Assembly: GCA_046330285.1 (NCBI GenBank)
Contig: JAXLSX010000003.1
Coordinates: 248,001-312,000 of the forward strand
Direction of reading: 5' to 3'
Length of the DNA stretch: 64,000 nucleotides
Origin: RHKX01 sp046330285
GTDB lineage: Bacteria > Actinomycetota > Thermoleophilia > Solirubrobacterales > 70-9
How positions within the stretch are numbered: position 1 is the first letter of the stretch; each line of letters begins with the position of its first letter. The translations under genes and the position numbers were made by a program. Below are positions 41,999-51,039 of this stretch, one piece after another. A model generated the notes under the pieces. The model was given only the letters and a program-made list of their open reading frames with translations. It was not told the DNA's origin and ran no database searches.

Positions 41999-43621
41999 TT
42001 ATTCCGATCCGCCCGTGGGACCGCGCCCGGGTTCGACGACGAGCACGTCCAACGGCACGACTCCCGGATACTCGACCCGGTCCACGATCCGCGATCCGGG
42101 CGGCAGCACGAAGCTGGTCTCCTTCGGATCGGTGTTGTCGACGGCCGGCTCGCCTCCCGGCGGCGCGACCGTGACCGGCGAGTCCGTCGTGATCAGGAAT
42201 ACCCGGCCGTCCGGGGCGGCCTCGCTGAACGCCCTCTCGAGCTCCGGCGTCGGGGGCAGCGGATCTGACTTGAACGGCAGAAACGGTGGATCTCCCTGCG
42301 GGAAGAAGAGGTTGGTGGTCGGGGGCTTGTCGTCGAGATGGATATCGAGAGGCGTGAGGGGGACCGGTGTCGTCGCGGCGGAGATCGCATCGATTACGAC
42401 ATCGCCCGGCCGTGATTCCGCCGCGATGAACTCGGCTGCGAGGTCGAAGCGAAGTGCGTCGGAGCCGTCCCTGAAGGTTCGCGCAGTGCCGACCGAGAAC
42501 CCGGCCAGGACGATCACCGCGGTGACCACGCCCACGAGCGGGCCGGCGGAGGCCAGGGTCGTGCCGATCGCCAACGCGAGACCGGCGGAAGATGTGCTCA
42601 GGTTGCGGGCGCCGAAGAGGTCGTTGCCGGTGACGATCAGGATCAGCACCTCGGCCACCGGAGTGGCGAGCGCAATCGCGAAGACGAGGACCACGCCCCT
42701 CGAGACAGGAGGAAGCCGCCGCGATTCGTCACGTTTGCGATACCAGCGGACCAGCGCCGCGACGGCGGCGACCGCAAGCGCACCGGCGATCATCACCATC
42801 GCCGCCCGGCCCGGCACCTCCTTGGGAAGGACGTAGGGATATCCCATCGACCACGTTTCGACGGCGAGGCGCTTGATCGCGAAGCCATCGCCCTGGAGGG
42901 CCGAGAGGATGTCGATGGTCGGCGAGTCGAAGTCGGCGCGCATGCTCGGGATCCACGGGGCGTAGAGCACGACCGCCCCGACGTTCGCCAGCACTGCCGG
43001 CTTCCACACCCGGGGGTGCGCCCAGAGCAGCCAGAGGAGCTGTGCCGCGAGCACGAATGCCGCCGTGTAGTGCGTGTACATCGCGAGCGCCGTGAGCACC
43101 CCGTAGGCGACCCACCAGCGGCGGCGACCGGTCCGGACCGCGGCGAGCATCGAGAGGGTCGAAGCGAGAAGGAGCGCGATCGCCATCGCATAGGTCCGAC
43201 CGTCGCCCGAGTAGAAGATCATGAAGGGCATCAGCGTCATCACCGCCGCGGCGAGCATGCCGGCGGTTCGACTCACCGCCCTGGCGCCGAGCGCGTATAC
43301 GAGCGGGATCGAAAGCGTTCCGGCGATCAGCGACGGGACGCGGATCAGCTCCGGCGCGGAGCCGAGCTTCGAGAAGAGCCAGGCGGTCAGGAAGTAGAGC
43401 GGCGGGGAGATCTCCCGGTCGCTGGCGAGCGCCGAGACGGTCCCCGCGAGATCGTCGTTGCGAACGATGTACAGCGTTGAGATCTCGTCGCCGAGGAACG
43501 GCTGGCCGAACCGGTTCAGGCGCAGCGCGAGCGCGAGCACGGTCAGCCCGGCCACCAGCCAGAGGAGCCTGCGGTCTGACCAGGGGGACTCGCCGTCCCC
43601 GGGAAGGGCCTCAGAAGGCAA
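41999..43621 (-). CDS. GT39/ArnT-like membrane glycosyltransferase
   Basis: A 540-residue GT-C protein with about eleven membrane helices. LNRFGQPFLGDEISTLYIV carries the acidic DE motif of the first extracytoplasmic loop, and REISPPLYFLTAWLFSKLG fits the second conserved loop of PMT_2 enzymes. The C-terminal ~130 residues are extracytoplasmic. It would transfer a polyprenyl-phosphate sugar outside the membrane. Start TTG 43621 overlaps the PhyH gene; no other start is available before the first helix. The stop is eight bases upstream of the GT2 gene start. Confidence 0.8.
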   Translation of the reverse strand: MPSEALPGDGESPWSDRRLLWLVAGLTVLALALRLNRFGQPFLGDEISTLYIVRNDDLAGTVSALASDREISPPLYFLTAWLFSKLGSAPELIRVPSLIAGTLSIPLVYALGARAVSRTAGMLAAAVMTLMPFMIFYSGDGRTYAMAIALLLASTLSMLAAVRTGRRRWWVAYGVLTALAMYTHYTAAFVLAAQLLWLLWAHPRVWKPAVLANVGAVVLYAPWIPSMRADFDSPTIDILSALQGDGFAIKRLAVETWSMGYPYVLPKEVPGRAAMVMIAGALAVAAVAALVRWYRKRDESRRLPPVSRGVVLVFAIALATPVAEVLILIVTGNDLFGARNLSTSSAGLALAIGTTLASAGPLVGVVTAVIVLAGFSVGTARTFRDGSDALRFDLAAEFIAAESRPGDVVIDAISAATTPVPLTPLDIHLDDKPPTTNLFFPQGDPPFLPFKSDPLPPTPELERAFSEAAPDGRVFLITTDSPVTVAPPGGEPAVDNTDPKETSFVLPPGSRIVDRVEYPGVVPLDVLVVEPGRGPTGGSE

Positions 43622-44666
43622 TCGGCACGTAGTGCTCGGGATAGGCGGAGGGGCCGAAGAACCAGCTCTCGATCGCGTACCGCGCATTCGGCATCGACGG
43701 ATCGGAGCCGGTCTTGTGGAGGAAGAGGTGATCGAAGAGCAGGGCGTCGCCGGGGTTGAAGATCGGCCGGACGATTCCCGCGTCGCCCGCCGCCTCGGCG
43801 GCGTCCTTCTCGCCGATCTGGAAGTCCAGCATCGTGCCCTCCCCACCGACGGCGACGTAGTCGTCGAGCCGGCGTGGGACCACATCCATGCTCGGCGCGA
43901 CGTCGCCGCAGCGTGACAGCGAGACCCAGACGTTGAGGGAGCGGACCGGTCCCATGAACTTGCCGTCCTGGTGCCATCCTCCCGGAACGTCGGGGGTCGC
44001 CTTCCGCAGCGTGCACTTCTGCCCCGAGATCGCGGGTGTCTCGCCCAGGTAACCCTCGATCACGCTCCGCAGCCCGGCGGCCTCGAACGCTTCGAGCATG
44101 TCGAAGAGCATCCGCGGCGAGTCGACCGCGAGAACGCCGCCGCCCTCCTGGATCCATGCGCGCTCGCCGATGATGAACGGTGCCTCCGGCTCGAGCTCGT
44201 CGTAGTAGCCGTCGGGATCGCTTCCCCCGCGACCCACCTCGTCGCGGACGGCGAACGATCGGTCGATGTCCGCCGCAAGCCGCTCGGCGCTCTCGGTGCT
44301 CATCAGCCCGCGCACCAGCAGGCACCCGGACTGCAGGATCGACGCGCGAAGCACCTCGGGAGTCAGCTCGTCCGGGGTCAGCTCCGGAATCCGGGTCTGA
44401 TCGCCGAGCGGCGGGATCTCGCCGCCGGGCTCGATGTAGGAGGGATCGACGGCCGGATCGGCGAGGAGCTCCATCCCTCGCAGGTTGCGGAGGCGCCGGA
44501 TCTCGATCTCGATCTCGAGGTTGCGCTCCCGGCGATTCGCCTCGCTGAGTCGGGCGATCGCCTCGTCGAGCCGACCATCGGCGACGAGCTCGGCGACCCC
44601 TCCCACGCCGGCGCCGGCGTCGGCGACCGCGGTCGATTCATCGTCTCTGCGCTTGCGAAAGATCAT
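43611..44666 (-). CDS. PhyH-family Fe(II)/2-oxoglutarate oxygenase (paralogue)
   Basis: A 351-residue dioxygenase closely related to the one at 38283-39284. GGWHQDGKFMG has the HxD iron ligands, FLHKTGSDP the distal His and ARYAIESWFFG the cosubstrate Arg. The start MIFRKRRDDE also corresponds. The N-terminal ~110-residue helical region is less conserved. Two copies in one locus suggest two hydroxylations or two related substrates in glycan assembly. ATG 44666 starts the minus-strand operon that continues through the GT39-like and GT2 genes. Confidence 0.86.
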   Translation of the reverse strand: MIFRKRRDDESTAVADAGAGVGGVAELVADGRLDEAIARLSEANRRERNLEIEIEIRRLRNLRGMELLADPAVDPSYIEPGGEIPPLGDQTRIPELTPDELTPEVLRASILQSGCLLVRGLMSTESAERLAADIDRSFAVRDEVGRGGSDPDGYYDELEPEAPFIIGERAWIQEGGGVLAVDSPRMLFDMLEAFEAAGLRSVIEGYLGETPAISGQKCTLRKATPDVPGGWHQDGKFMGPVRSLNVWVSLSRCGDVAPSMDVVPRRLDDYVAVGGEGTMLDFQIGEKDAAEAAGDAGIVRPIFNPGDALLFDHLFLHKTGSDPSMPNARYAIESWFFGPSAYPEHYVPIAF

Positions 44667-44816
44667 CGGGAGCTGCCTTCCGATCGGTTCCAGGGGGTTG
44701 CGGCCCTGACGCTAACAGCCGGTCGCGCCCGCCGGTTGCGATCGAGCGGGGTCTCACGGCGCAGGCCTGCCATGCTTCCGCATCCGGTGAGCGGAGGCCA
44801 CCAGGAGCGAACGGGC

Positions 44817-45590
44817 ATGAGCATGGACACCAAGATCACCGGGGAGCGAGCGATGAGTGCCGAGGGCGGCTTCAACCCGGCCTGGCAGCGCCATTCCGCC
44901 GAGTACCTCCTCGCGGAACCGTTCCTGCCACCGGGGACGGTCCTCGACCTCGGTTGCGGGGTCGGTCACAGCTACCACCTGCTCGCACCGCGGGAGACCG
45001 TCGGCGTCGACATCGAGCCGCAGGCACTCGAGGGACAGAGCCGTCGGACGGTCGTCGCCGACATGCGCTCCCTGCCGTTCGCCGACGGCGAGTTCAGCTC
45101 GGTCCTCTCGTCGCACTCGATCGAACACGTTCCGGACCCCGAGCGGGTGGTGACCGAAGCCGCACGCGTGGTCGCGCCCGGTGGCACCGTCGTCATCGTC
45201 ACCCCGAACCGGCTCACGTTCGGGCGGCCGGACGAGATCATCGATCCGTATCACTTCGTCGAGTTCGACCAGGCCGAGTTGCGGGCGCTCTGCGAGCCGC
45301 ACTTCGCGCACGTCGAGATGCGCGGGCTGTTCGGCTCCGACCGCTACATGGAGCTCCACGACGAAGAACGGCGCAAGCTCGATCGGCTCCTGCGGATCGA
45401 TCCCCTTAAGCTCCGCCGCCTGATGCCCCTGCGAACCAGGCAGTTCCTCTACGACTGGAAGCTCGCCCGCGAGCGCCGCGGTTCCGATCCGCGCGCGGCC
45501 GCGATCGGAATCGGCGACTTCCACCTCGGTGAGGACCAACTCGACGAAGCGCTGGATCTGATCGCGATCTGCACCGCCGGGCCGAGATGA
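44817..45590 (+). CDS. Class I SAM methyltransferase
   Basis: A 257-residue methyltransferase. VLDLGCGVGHSYHLLAP is motif I, TVGVDIEPQ motif II and FSSVLSSHSIEHVPDPERVV motif IV, as in the Methyltransf_11 group. AGGAG lies nine bases before ATG 44817. It overlaps the next glycosyltransferase gene by ATGA. It probably modifies a sugar or lipid carrier; the substrate is unknown. Confidence 0.83.
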   Translation: MSMDTKITGERAMSAEGGFNPAWQRHSAEYLLAEPFLPPGTVLDLGCGVGHSYHLLAPRETVGVDIEPQALEGQSRRTVVADMRSLPFADGEFSSVLSSHSIEHVPDPERVVTEAARVVAPGGTVVIVTPNRLTFGRPDEIIDPYHFVEFDQAELRALCEPHFAHVEMRGLFGSDRYMELHDEERRKLDRLLRIDPLKLRRLMPLRTRQFLYDWKLARERRGSDPRAAAIGIGDFHLGEDQLDEALDLIAICTAGPR

Positions 45591-46336
45591 CCGCCGCGAA
45601 TGACGCCAAGGTCGTCGTCGTCATGCCCGCAAGGCAGGCGGCCGCGACTCTCAAGGAGACCTTCGACGAGATCCCCCGCGACTTCGTCGCCGAGATCCTC
45701 CTCGTTGACGACTCCTCCACCGACGAGACCGTCGCGCTGGCCCGCGAGCTCCCACTCGACGTGGTCTGGCACCCCCATCAGGTCGGCTACGGCGGCAACC
45801 AGAAGACCTGCTACCTGCAGGCACTTCAGCGCGGTGCGGACGTCGTCGTGATGCTCCACCCCGACGGGCAGTACGAGCCGAGCCTGATTCCGGACATGGT
45901 CGAGCCGATCGTCGCTGGGAAGGCCGACCTGGTGATGGGCTCCCGGCTCCTGATCCCGGGAGCCGCCCTGGCGGCCGGCATGCCGCGCTGGAAGTTCGTC
46001 GCCAACCGCTTCCTGACCGGGATCCAGAACCGGGTCATGCGAACCAACCTCTCGGAAGCGCACACGGGCTACCGCGCGTACTCTCGCGAGCTCCTGCTCA
46101 CCGTGCCGTTTCTCCGCAACGCACTCGATTTCTCCTTCGATTCCGAGCTGCTCTATCAAGCCGCCGAGTTCGGATTTCGGATCGAGGAGGTGCCTGCGCG
46201 CTGCCGCTACTTCGAAGAGGCGTCCTCGGTCGGCTTCAAGACCGGTGTGGTCTATGGGCTGAAGACGGTCTGGCAGGGGGTTCGGGTGCTCTTGAACCGC
46301 AACGGGATCCTGCCCTCCCGCAAGTACCGGCGCTGA
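45587..46336 (+). CDS. GT2 glycosyltransferase, dolichyl-phosphate-mannose-synthase-like
   Basis: A 249-residue GT2 enzyme. VVVVMPARQAAATL, LLVDDSSTDET and MLHPDGQYEPSLI (metal/nucleotide site) with DLVMGSRL match DPM1-like and polyprenyl-phosphate glycosyltransferases; SEAHTGYRAYSRELL is the acceptor-loop motif. There is no C-terminal membrane domain. It could make the polyprenyl-phosphate sugar used by the GT-C enzymes nearby. It is coupled to the methyltransferase (ATGA) and convergent with the large membrane protein. Confidence 0.85.
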   Translation: MTAANDAKVVVVMPARQAAATLKETFDEIPRDFVAEILLVDDSSTDETVALARELPLDVVWHPHQVGYGGNQKTCYLQALQRGADVVVMLHPDGQYEPSLIPDMVEPIVAGKADLVMGSRLLIPGAALAAGMPRWKFVANRFLTGIQNRVMRTNLSEAHTGYRAYSRELLLTVPFLRNALDFSFDSELLYQAAEFGFRIEEVPARCRYFEEASSVGFKTGVVYGLKTVWQGVRVLLNRNGILPSRKYRR

Positions 46337-46337
46337 C

Positions 46338-48653
46338 TCAGGACCCGCCGCGTTCCTCGAGCTCGATCACCGCGAGCCCATCGCCGCCCGCCGCGACGGT
46401 GCGGAAGCGGAAACGCTCGGCGAGTCGCTGCAGCGCGTAGACCTGAAGGGGCGTCAGTCCGGTGCCGGACCACTCGCCCCAGTTCTCGAGTGAGACGGTC
46501 GGCTTGCCACGTGTTTCGGCCGCAATCTCGAGGGCCCGGTCGGAGACCAACGCGAGGGTGCCCGCTTCGACCGCGTCGATCGAGGCGTTCAGCTCGTCGA
46601 TCCGCTGATCGGGGACGAGACTGTCCTCCCACGGATTGCTGAGCGGAAGCAGGTTGATCCGGCCGGTCCGGGCGAGCGCCTCGATGCCCAGATCGGAGTC
46701 GACGAGAACCAGGCTCTCCTTCTCGCCCGGCATCCGCTCCTCGAGCAGGCGCTCCGCCTCCGGCGCGCCGGGGCTCAACGGCGGTGTGTCGTGAAGCCGG
46801 TCGATCGCATCGGGAAGCGACCGGCCGCCGGGAATCACATGAGCGATCGCCGACTGCGACACGCGCAGGCCGACCCCCGACCACGCGACCGCGATCAGCA
46901 GCGACCCGGTCGCCAACGCGATGCCGAGGGCGACGAGCCGGGGTGGACGGGCGACACCGTTGGCCCGAGCGAGGACGATCGACAGCCACAGGAGGACGAC
47001 GATGACCGCGGGCAGTGAGACGTAGGCGACGATGTGGTCCGATGAACGATTGACCAGATATGTGAACAGAGCGATTCCGTAGGCGGTCGAGCCCGCGACC
47101 AGGATCAGCTTGGCCCGTTCGGCCTCGGCGAGGTCGGGACGACGACGGAGGACCAGGACGAACGCGGCGACCGAGGAGAGCAGGAGAGCGCCGACGGCGA
47201 GCCCCGGCGACCACGGGCCGAAGTCGTAATTGAAGTCGCCGACATGGCCGAACAGGAACTCGCCGAGCGTGCTCAGATAATCGCCCCACTCGGGCAGCTC
47301 GCCGGCGGCGATCAGGGTCGCGAACGCGAAGGCCAGATGGGCGCCGACGCAGGCGGCCACCGCTGCGAGCAGCCGCCGGAAGGCGGTACGGACCAGCTGG
47401 TCCTCCGGACCCAGCGCACACACCGCGACGAGAACCCCGACGTAGGTGAGCGCCGTATAGGCGAACCCCTCGAACGCCCAGATCGAGGATATGCCGACGG
47501 CGGCGACCTCGATCACGACCCCCGCCCGCTTGCCCCTGCCCCCCCTGGCCTCGAGCGCCGCCCCGACGAGGACCAGCATCGGCATCCCGAACCGAATCGC
47601 GCCGTGCTGGAGCAGACCGCCGACCGGGTAGACCAGCCCCCAGGCGAGAGCCAGGACCGCGACGAGGAGGCCGCCGACGGCCAGCGGACGCGAGACGCCG
47701 ACCGCCCTGACGACCAGGTAGGCGGCGGCGAAGACGCAGGCGGAGAGCAGCCCGTCGAGCAGTCCGAGCATCCCGTTGCTGACTCCGACCAGATCGAACC
47801 AGCCGGCGATGAACGCGATCGAGCCGACCCCGTACTGGGAGAAGGTGTCGACGAGGATCGGCCCGCCGCCGACGACGTGGCTGGCCGGGCCGAGGAACAG
47901 GTCCTGATGGAAATGGAGGATCGACGTCTCGAACGCAGCCGCCGGGTCGGGATCGCCGACGCGGAAGATGACCACGTTCGTCACGGCCAGCAGGAGGAGA
48001 ACGACGACGATGGTGTCGATGATCGGCCCCCAGGGTCGCTGTGCCCCGCGAACCCACGACCGATCGTAGGCCGTGAGCGCGATGGCGGAGACGACGAGCG
48101 CGATGGCGAGCACCGCGATCGAGATCGAGTCGAGGAAGGCGAACGAGAGCAGGGCGATCGCGGCGAGTGCGACGCCGGCGGCCCATATCGTCGTGGCCCG
48201 GGGCAACGGCAGCGGCCGCCGAGCAGCGAGCCCGAGCAGAATCCCGGCCGCGACCGCCCAGGCCGCAACGATGGCGAGAAGCACGCCGAGCCCGCCACCC
48301 CAAGGCAGACGCTCGGAGACCTTGACGAGAGCGAGGGCGACGAGCAGGCCGACGGAGACGAGAGCCGAGACCGATCCGAAGCGATCGCCGTTCGGGCCGG
48401 CGGCGATCCGATCGGCGAGTCGGGGAGCGAGGAGCAGTGAGGCCGGCAGGACGACCAGGAAGGCGAGTGCGAAGAGCGCCGTCTCAGCGTCCTGATGCTG
48501 GTTGGCGAGTAGCGGCTCGAGCACGACCTCCGGCAGCGCCGCATGGATCGGTGGGATCAGCAACAGGACGATGCCGAGGACGCCGGCGATCGTCAGCGCC
48601 AGGGTCGCGCCCAGGTTCGCGCGTGGACTTCCCGATTTCGGCGTCTCGTCCAA
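46338..48653 (-). CDS. Large polytopic membrane protein, possible GT-C
   Basis: A ~771-residue membrane protein with about 15 helices and a C-terminal soluble domain (~150 residues). The loop LVDTFSQYGVGSIAFIAGWF is similar to conserved loops of uncharacterised actinobacterial GT-C-like proteins, but no catalytic motif is certain. The start is TTG 48653; the frame is open upstream only as a shadow of the carboxylase gene. It is divergent from that gene and converges with the GT2 gene, one base apart. Confidence 0.7.
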   Translation of the reverse strand: MDETPKSGSPRANLGATLALTIAGVLGIVLLLIPPIHAALPEVVLEPLLANQHQDAETALFALAFLVVLPASLLLAPRLADRIAAGPNGDRFGSVSALVSVGLLVALALVKVSERLPWGGGLGVLLAIVAAWAVAAGILLGLAARRPLPLPRATTIWAAGVALAAIALLSFAFLDSISIAVLAIALVVSAIALTAYDRSWVRGAQRPWGPIIDTIVVVLLLLAVTNVVIFRVGDPDPAAAFETSILHFHQDLFLGPASHVVGGGPILVDTFSQYGVGSIAFIAGWFDLVGVSNGMLGLLDGLLSACVFAAAYLVVRAVGVSRPLAVGGLLVAVLALAWGLVYPVGGLLQHGAIRFGMPMLVLVGAALEARGGRGKRAGVVIEVAAVGISSIWAFEGFAYTALTYVGVLVAVCALGPEDQLVRTAFRRLLAAVAACVGAHLAFAFATLIAAGELPEWGDYLSTLGEFLFGHVGDFNYDFGPWSPGLAVGALLLSSVAAFVLVLRRRPDLAEAERAKLILVAGSTAYGIALFTYLVNRSSDHIVAYVSLPAVIVVLLWLSIVLARANGVARPPRLVALGIALATGSLLIAVAWSGVGLRVSQSAIAHVIPGGRSLPDAIDRLHDTPPLSPGAPEAERLLEERMPGEKESLVLVDSDLGIEALARTGRINLLPLSNPWEDSLVPDQRIDELNASIDAVEAGTLALVSDRALEIAAETRGKPTVSLENWGEWSGTGLTPLQVYALQRLAERFRFRTVAAGGDGLAVIELEERGGS

Positions 48654-48713
48654 GGCGAGGCATTCTCCCGGTTCCAGCCGCCGTTCGGATTCGCCGTCTA
48701 GACTGCCGCGCCG

Positions 48714-50282
48714 ATGCGTGCCAAGAATCCTGAGACGTTCGAAGAGAAGCTCGGCCAACTCCGCGAGCTGCGCGAAGCGGCCGTGCACTCCGCATCGGAA
48801 GCGGCCGTCGAAAAGCAGCACGCCAAGGGCAAGCTGACCGCTCGCGAGCGGATCGAGAAGCTGCTCGACCCGGGGACCTTCGAAGAGCTCGACACCTTCG
48901 TCCGCCACCGGACCTTCGATTTCGACATGCAGAAGAACCGGCCGTGGGGCGACGCCGTCGTCACCGGCTACGGCGAGATCGACGGCCGCACGGTCTTCGT
49001 CTTCAGCCAGGACTTCACCGTCTTCGGCGGCTCGCTCGGCGAGGTGATGGCGGAGAAGATGGTCAAGGTCATGGACATGGCCGCCAAGGTCGGCGCGCCG
49101 GTGATCGGCCTCAACGACTCCGGCGGCGCCCGGATCCAGGAGGGCGTCGTCTCCCTCGGCGGCTACGGCGACGTCTTCGTCCGCAACGTCCAGTGCTCGG
49201 GAGTGATCCCGCAGATCAGCGTGATCATGGGGCCCTGCGCCGGCGGCGCCGTCTACTCCCCGGCCATGACCGACTTCATCTTCATGGTCAAGGAGACCTC
49301 GCACATGTTCATCACCGGACCCGATGTGATCAAGACGGTCACCGGCGAGGAGGTCGAGTTCGAGGAGCTCGGCGGCGCGATGACCCACAACTCGAAGTCC
49401 GGCGTCGCCCACTTCGCGGCCGAGGACGAGGAGAGCTGCCTCGACGACGTCCGCTATCTGATGGGCTTCCTGCCGTCCAACAACCTCGAGATGCCGCCCA
49501 GGGTCGAGCCGTTCGACGATCCCGAGCGCCGCGACCCCGAGCTCGATTCGATCGTTCCGGCCGATCCGCAGAAGCCCTACGACATGCGCAACGTGATCTC
49601 GCTGATCGTCGACGACGGCGAGTTCTTCGAGGTCCACGAGCACTTCGCCAAGAACATCATCTGCGGCTTCTCGCGCCTCGACGGCTTCCCGGTCGGGATC
49701 GTCGGCAACCAGCCGATGCACCTCGCCGGCGTCCTCGACATCGAGTCGTCGGAGAAGGCGGCTCGCTTCGTCCGTACCTGCGACGCCTACAACATCCCGC
49801 TGGTCACGTTCACCGACGTCCCCGGCTTCCTACCCGGCACCTCACAGGAGTGGAACGGGATCATCCGCCACGGCGCGAAGCTCCTCTACGCGTTCACCGA
49901 AGCGACCGTGCCGAAGCTCACCGTCGTCACCCGCAAGGCATACGGCGGCGCGTACGACGTCATGAACTCCAAGCACATGCTGGCCGACTTCAACTTCGCC
50001 TGGCCGACCGCGGAGGTCGCGGTCATGGGGCCCGAGGGCGCGGTCAACATCATCTACCGCAAGGATCTCGCGAGCTCACCCACGCCCGAGGAGCGCCGCC
50101 AGAAGCTGATGGACGACTACAAGGCCCGGTTCGCCAACCCGTACTCGGCGGCCGAGCGCGGTTACATCGACGACGTGATCGAGCCGCAGGAGACGCGCCC
50201 GAAGCTGATCCGCGCCCTGCGCACGCTGCAGACCAAGCGCGTCGCCCAGCCGCAGCGCAAGCACGGCAACATCCCGCTCTAG
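48714..50282 (+). CDS. Acyl-CoA carboxylase beta subunit (propionyl-CoA carboxylase type)
   Basis: A 522-residue carboxyltransferase. GLNDSGGARIQEGV and GPCAGGAVYSPAMTDF form the N-lobe oxyanion region and VTRKAYGGAYDVMNSK the C-lobe; the Asp in GGAYDVM is at the position where Streptomyces PccB has Asp, which favours propionyl-CoA. The subunit moves CO2 from biotin to acyl-CoA, giving methylmalonyl-CoA. The biotin-carrying alpha subunit is not in the window. A small epsilon-like ORF lies at 54336-54569. Stop overlaps the convergent hydrolase stop at CTAG. Confidence 0.95.
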   Translation: MRAKNPETFEEKLGQLRELREAAVHSASEAAVEKQHAKGKLTARERIEKLLDPGTFEELDTFVRHRTFDFDMQKNRPWGDAVVTGYGEIDGRTVFVFSQDFTVFGGSLGEVMAEKMVKVMDMAAKVGAPVIGLNDSGGARIQEGVVSLGGYGDVFVRNVQCSGVIPQISVIMGPCAGGAVYSPAMTDFIFMVKETSHMFITGPDVIKTVTGEEVEFEELGGAMTHNSKSGVAHFAAEDEESCLDDVRYLMGFLPSNNLEMPPRVEPFDDPERRDPELDSIVPADPQKPYDMRNVISLIVDDGEFFEVHEHFAKNIICGFSRLDGFPVGIVGNQPMHLAGVLDIESSEKAARFVRTCDAYNIPLVTFTDVPGFLPGTSQEWNGIIRHGAKLLYAFTEATVPKLTVVTRKAYGGAYDVMNSKHMLADFNFAWPTAEVAVMGPEGAVNIIYRKDLASSPTPEERRQKLMDDYKARFANPYSAAERGYIDDVIEPQETRPKLIRALRTLQTKRVAQPQRKHGNIPL

Positions 50283-50962
50283 CGATCCCGCTGCCGCACG
50301 AGCCAGCGCATCGCTCGCTCGGCGTTCGCCCCGTACACGTCGGCCGGGGTCTCGAACGACGGATGCCCGCCGGGCACATCGACGCTGCGGAAGTTGCGCG
50401 CTCTCGCATCCCAGGCCTTGGCGGTCCGGTGCAGGACCGGATAGTCACCCTCCGGCGTGAGCCCGAGGATCGGCGTCGAGCCGACGTAGGACGTCGGTGA
50501 GGCGTCCCGCATCTCGCCGTAGCCGGCGTCGATCAGGGCGGCGTAGTAATCGGGGTCGTCCTGGCTCTTCGTATAGGCGGCAACGTTGACGATCGGGGAA
50601 TAGGTGGCCGCGGCCCGAACCTCGCCACGCTGGGCGAGGAGCGCAGCGAGCGTGCCGCCCGCCGACTCGCCGTAGGCGTACACCTCACGGCCGGTTCTCC
50701 CGTAGCGGTCGGCGAGGGAACGGGACCACTTCACCGCACGTGAGAGGTGACCGAGCGGGTATTCGGCGAGCACGGGTTTGAATCCGGCCTCGCGAGCCAA
50801 GGCCTCGGCGGTCCGTAGGGACTCGGTGCTGCCGAGCCAGAACGCGCCGGAGTGGAACATCAGCAGGACCGGCGGCTTCGTCGGCGGCTCGTCCCGCGGC
50901 GGGCCGGCCGTGGATCCCGCGACCAGCGTGGCGACGACCCAGATGATCCCGATGATCTTCAC
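50279..50962 (-). CDS. Secreted alpha/beta hydrolase (esterase-like)
   Basis: A 227-residue alpha/beta hydrolase with an N-terminal hydrophobic leader (MKIIGIIWVVATLVAGSTAG). LLMFHSGAFWLGS is the HGG-like oxyanion loop and AYGESAGGTLAALL the nucleophile elbow with Ser; a C-terminal DVPGGHPSFETP supplies the His. It resembles the BD-FAE/carboxylesterase group. The substrate is unknown. Its TAG stop shares CTAG with the convergent carboxylase gene. Confidence 0.77.
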   Translation of the reverse strand: MKIIGIIWVVATLVAGSTAGPPRDEPPTKPPVLLMFHSGAFWLGSTESLRTAEALAREAGFKPVLAEYPLGHLSRAVKWSRSLADRYGRTGREVYAYGESAGGTLAALLAQRGEVRAAATYSPIVNVAAYTKSQDDPDYYAALIDAGYGEMRDASPTSYVGSTPILGLTPEGDYPVLHRTAKAWDARARNFRSVDVPGGHPSFETPADVYGANAERAMRWLVRQRDR

Positions 50963-51039
50963 GCGATGGCTGATAGCACAGCCGGCGAGTCCGGGCCGCC
51001 GGACCCGGGTACCGGCCCACGCGCATAGACTCCGGCCCC

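Noticed and set aside
46338..49721. A 1127-residue version of the large membrane protein
   Set aside because: The upstream 356 codons lie antisense over the carboxylase beta gene; the first membrane helix starts just after TTG 48653.
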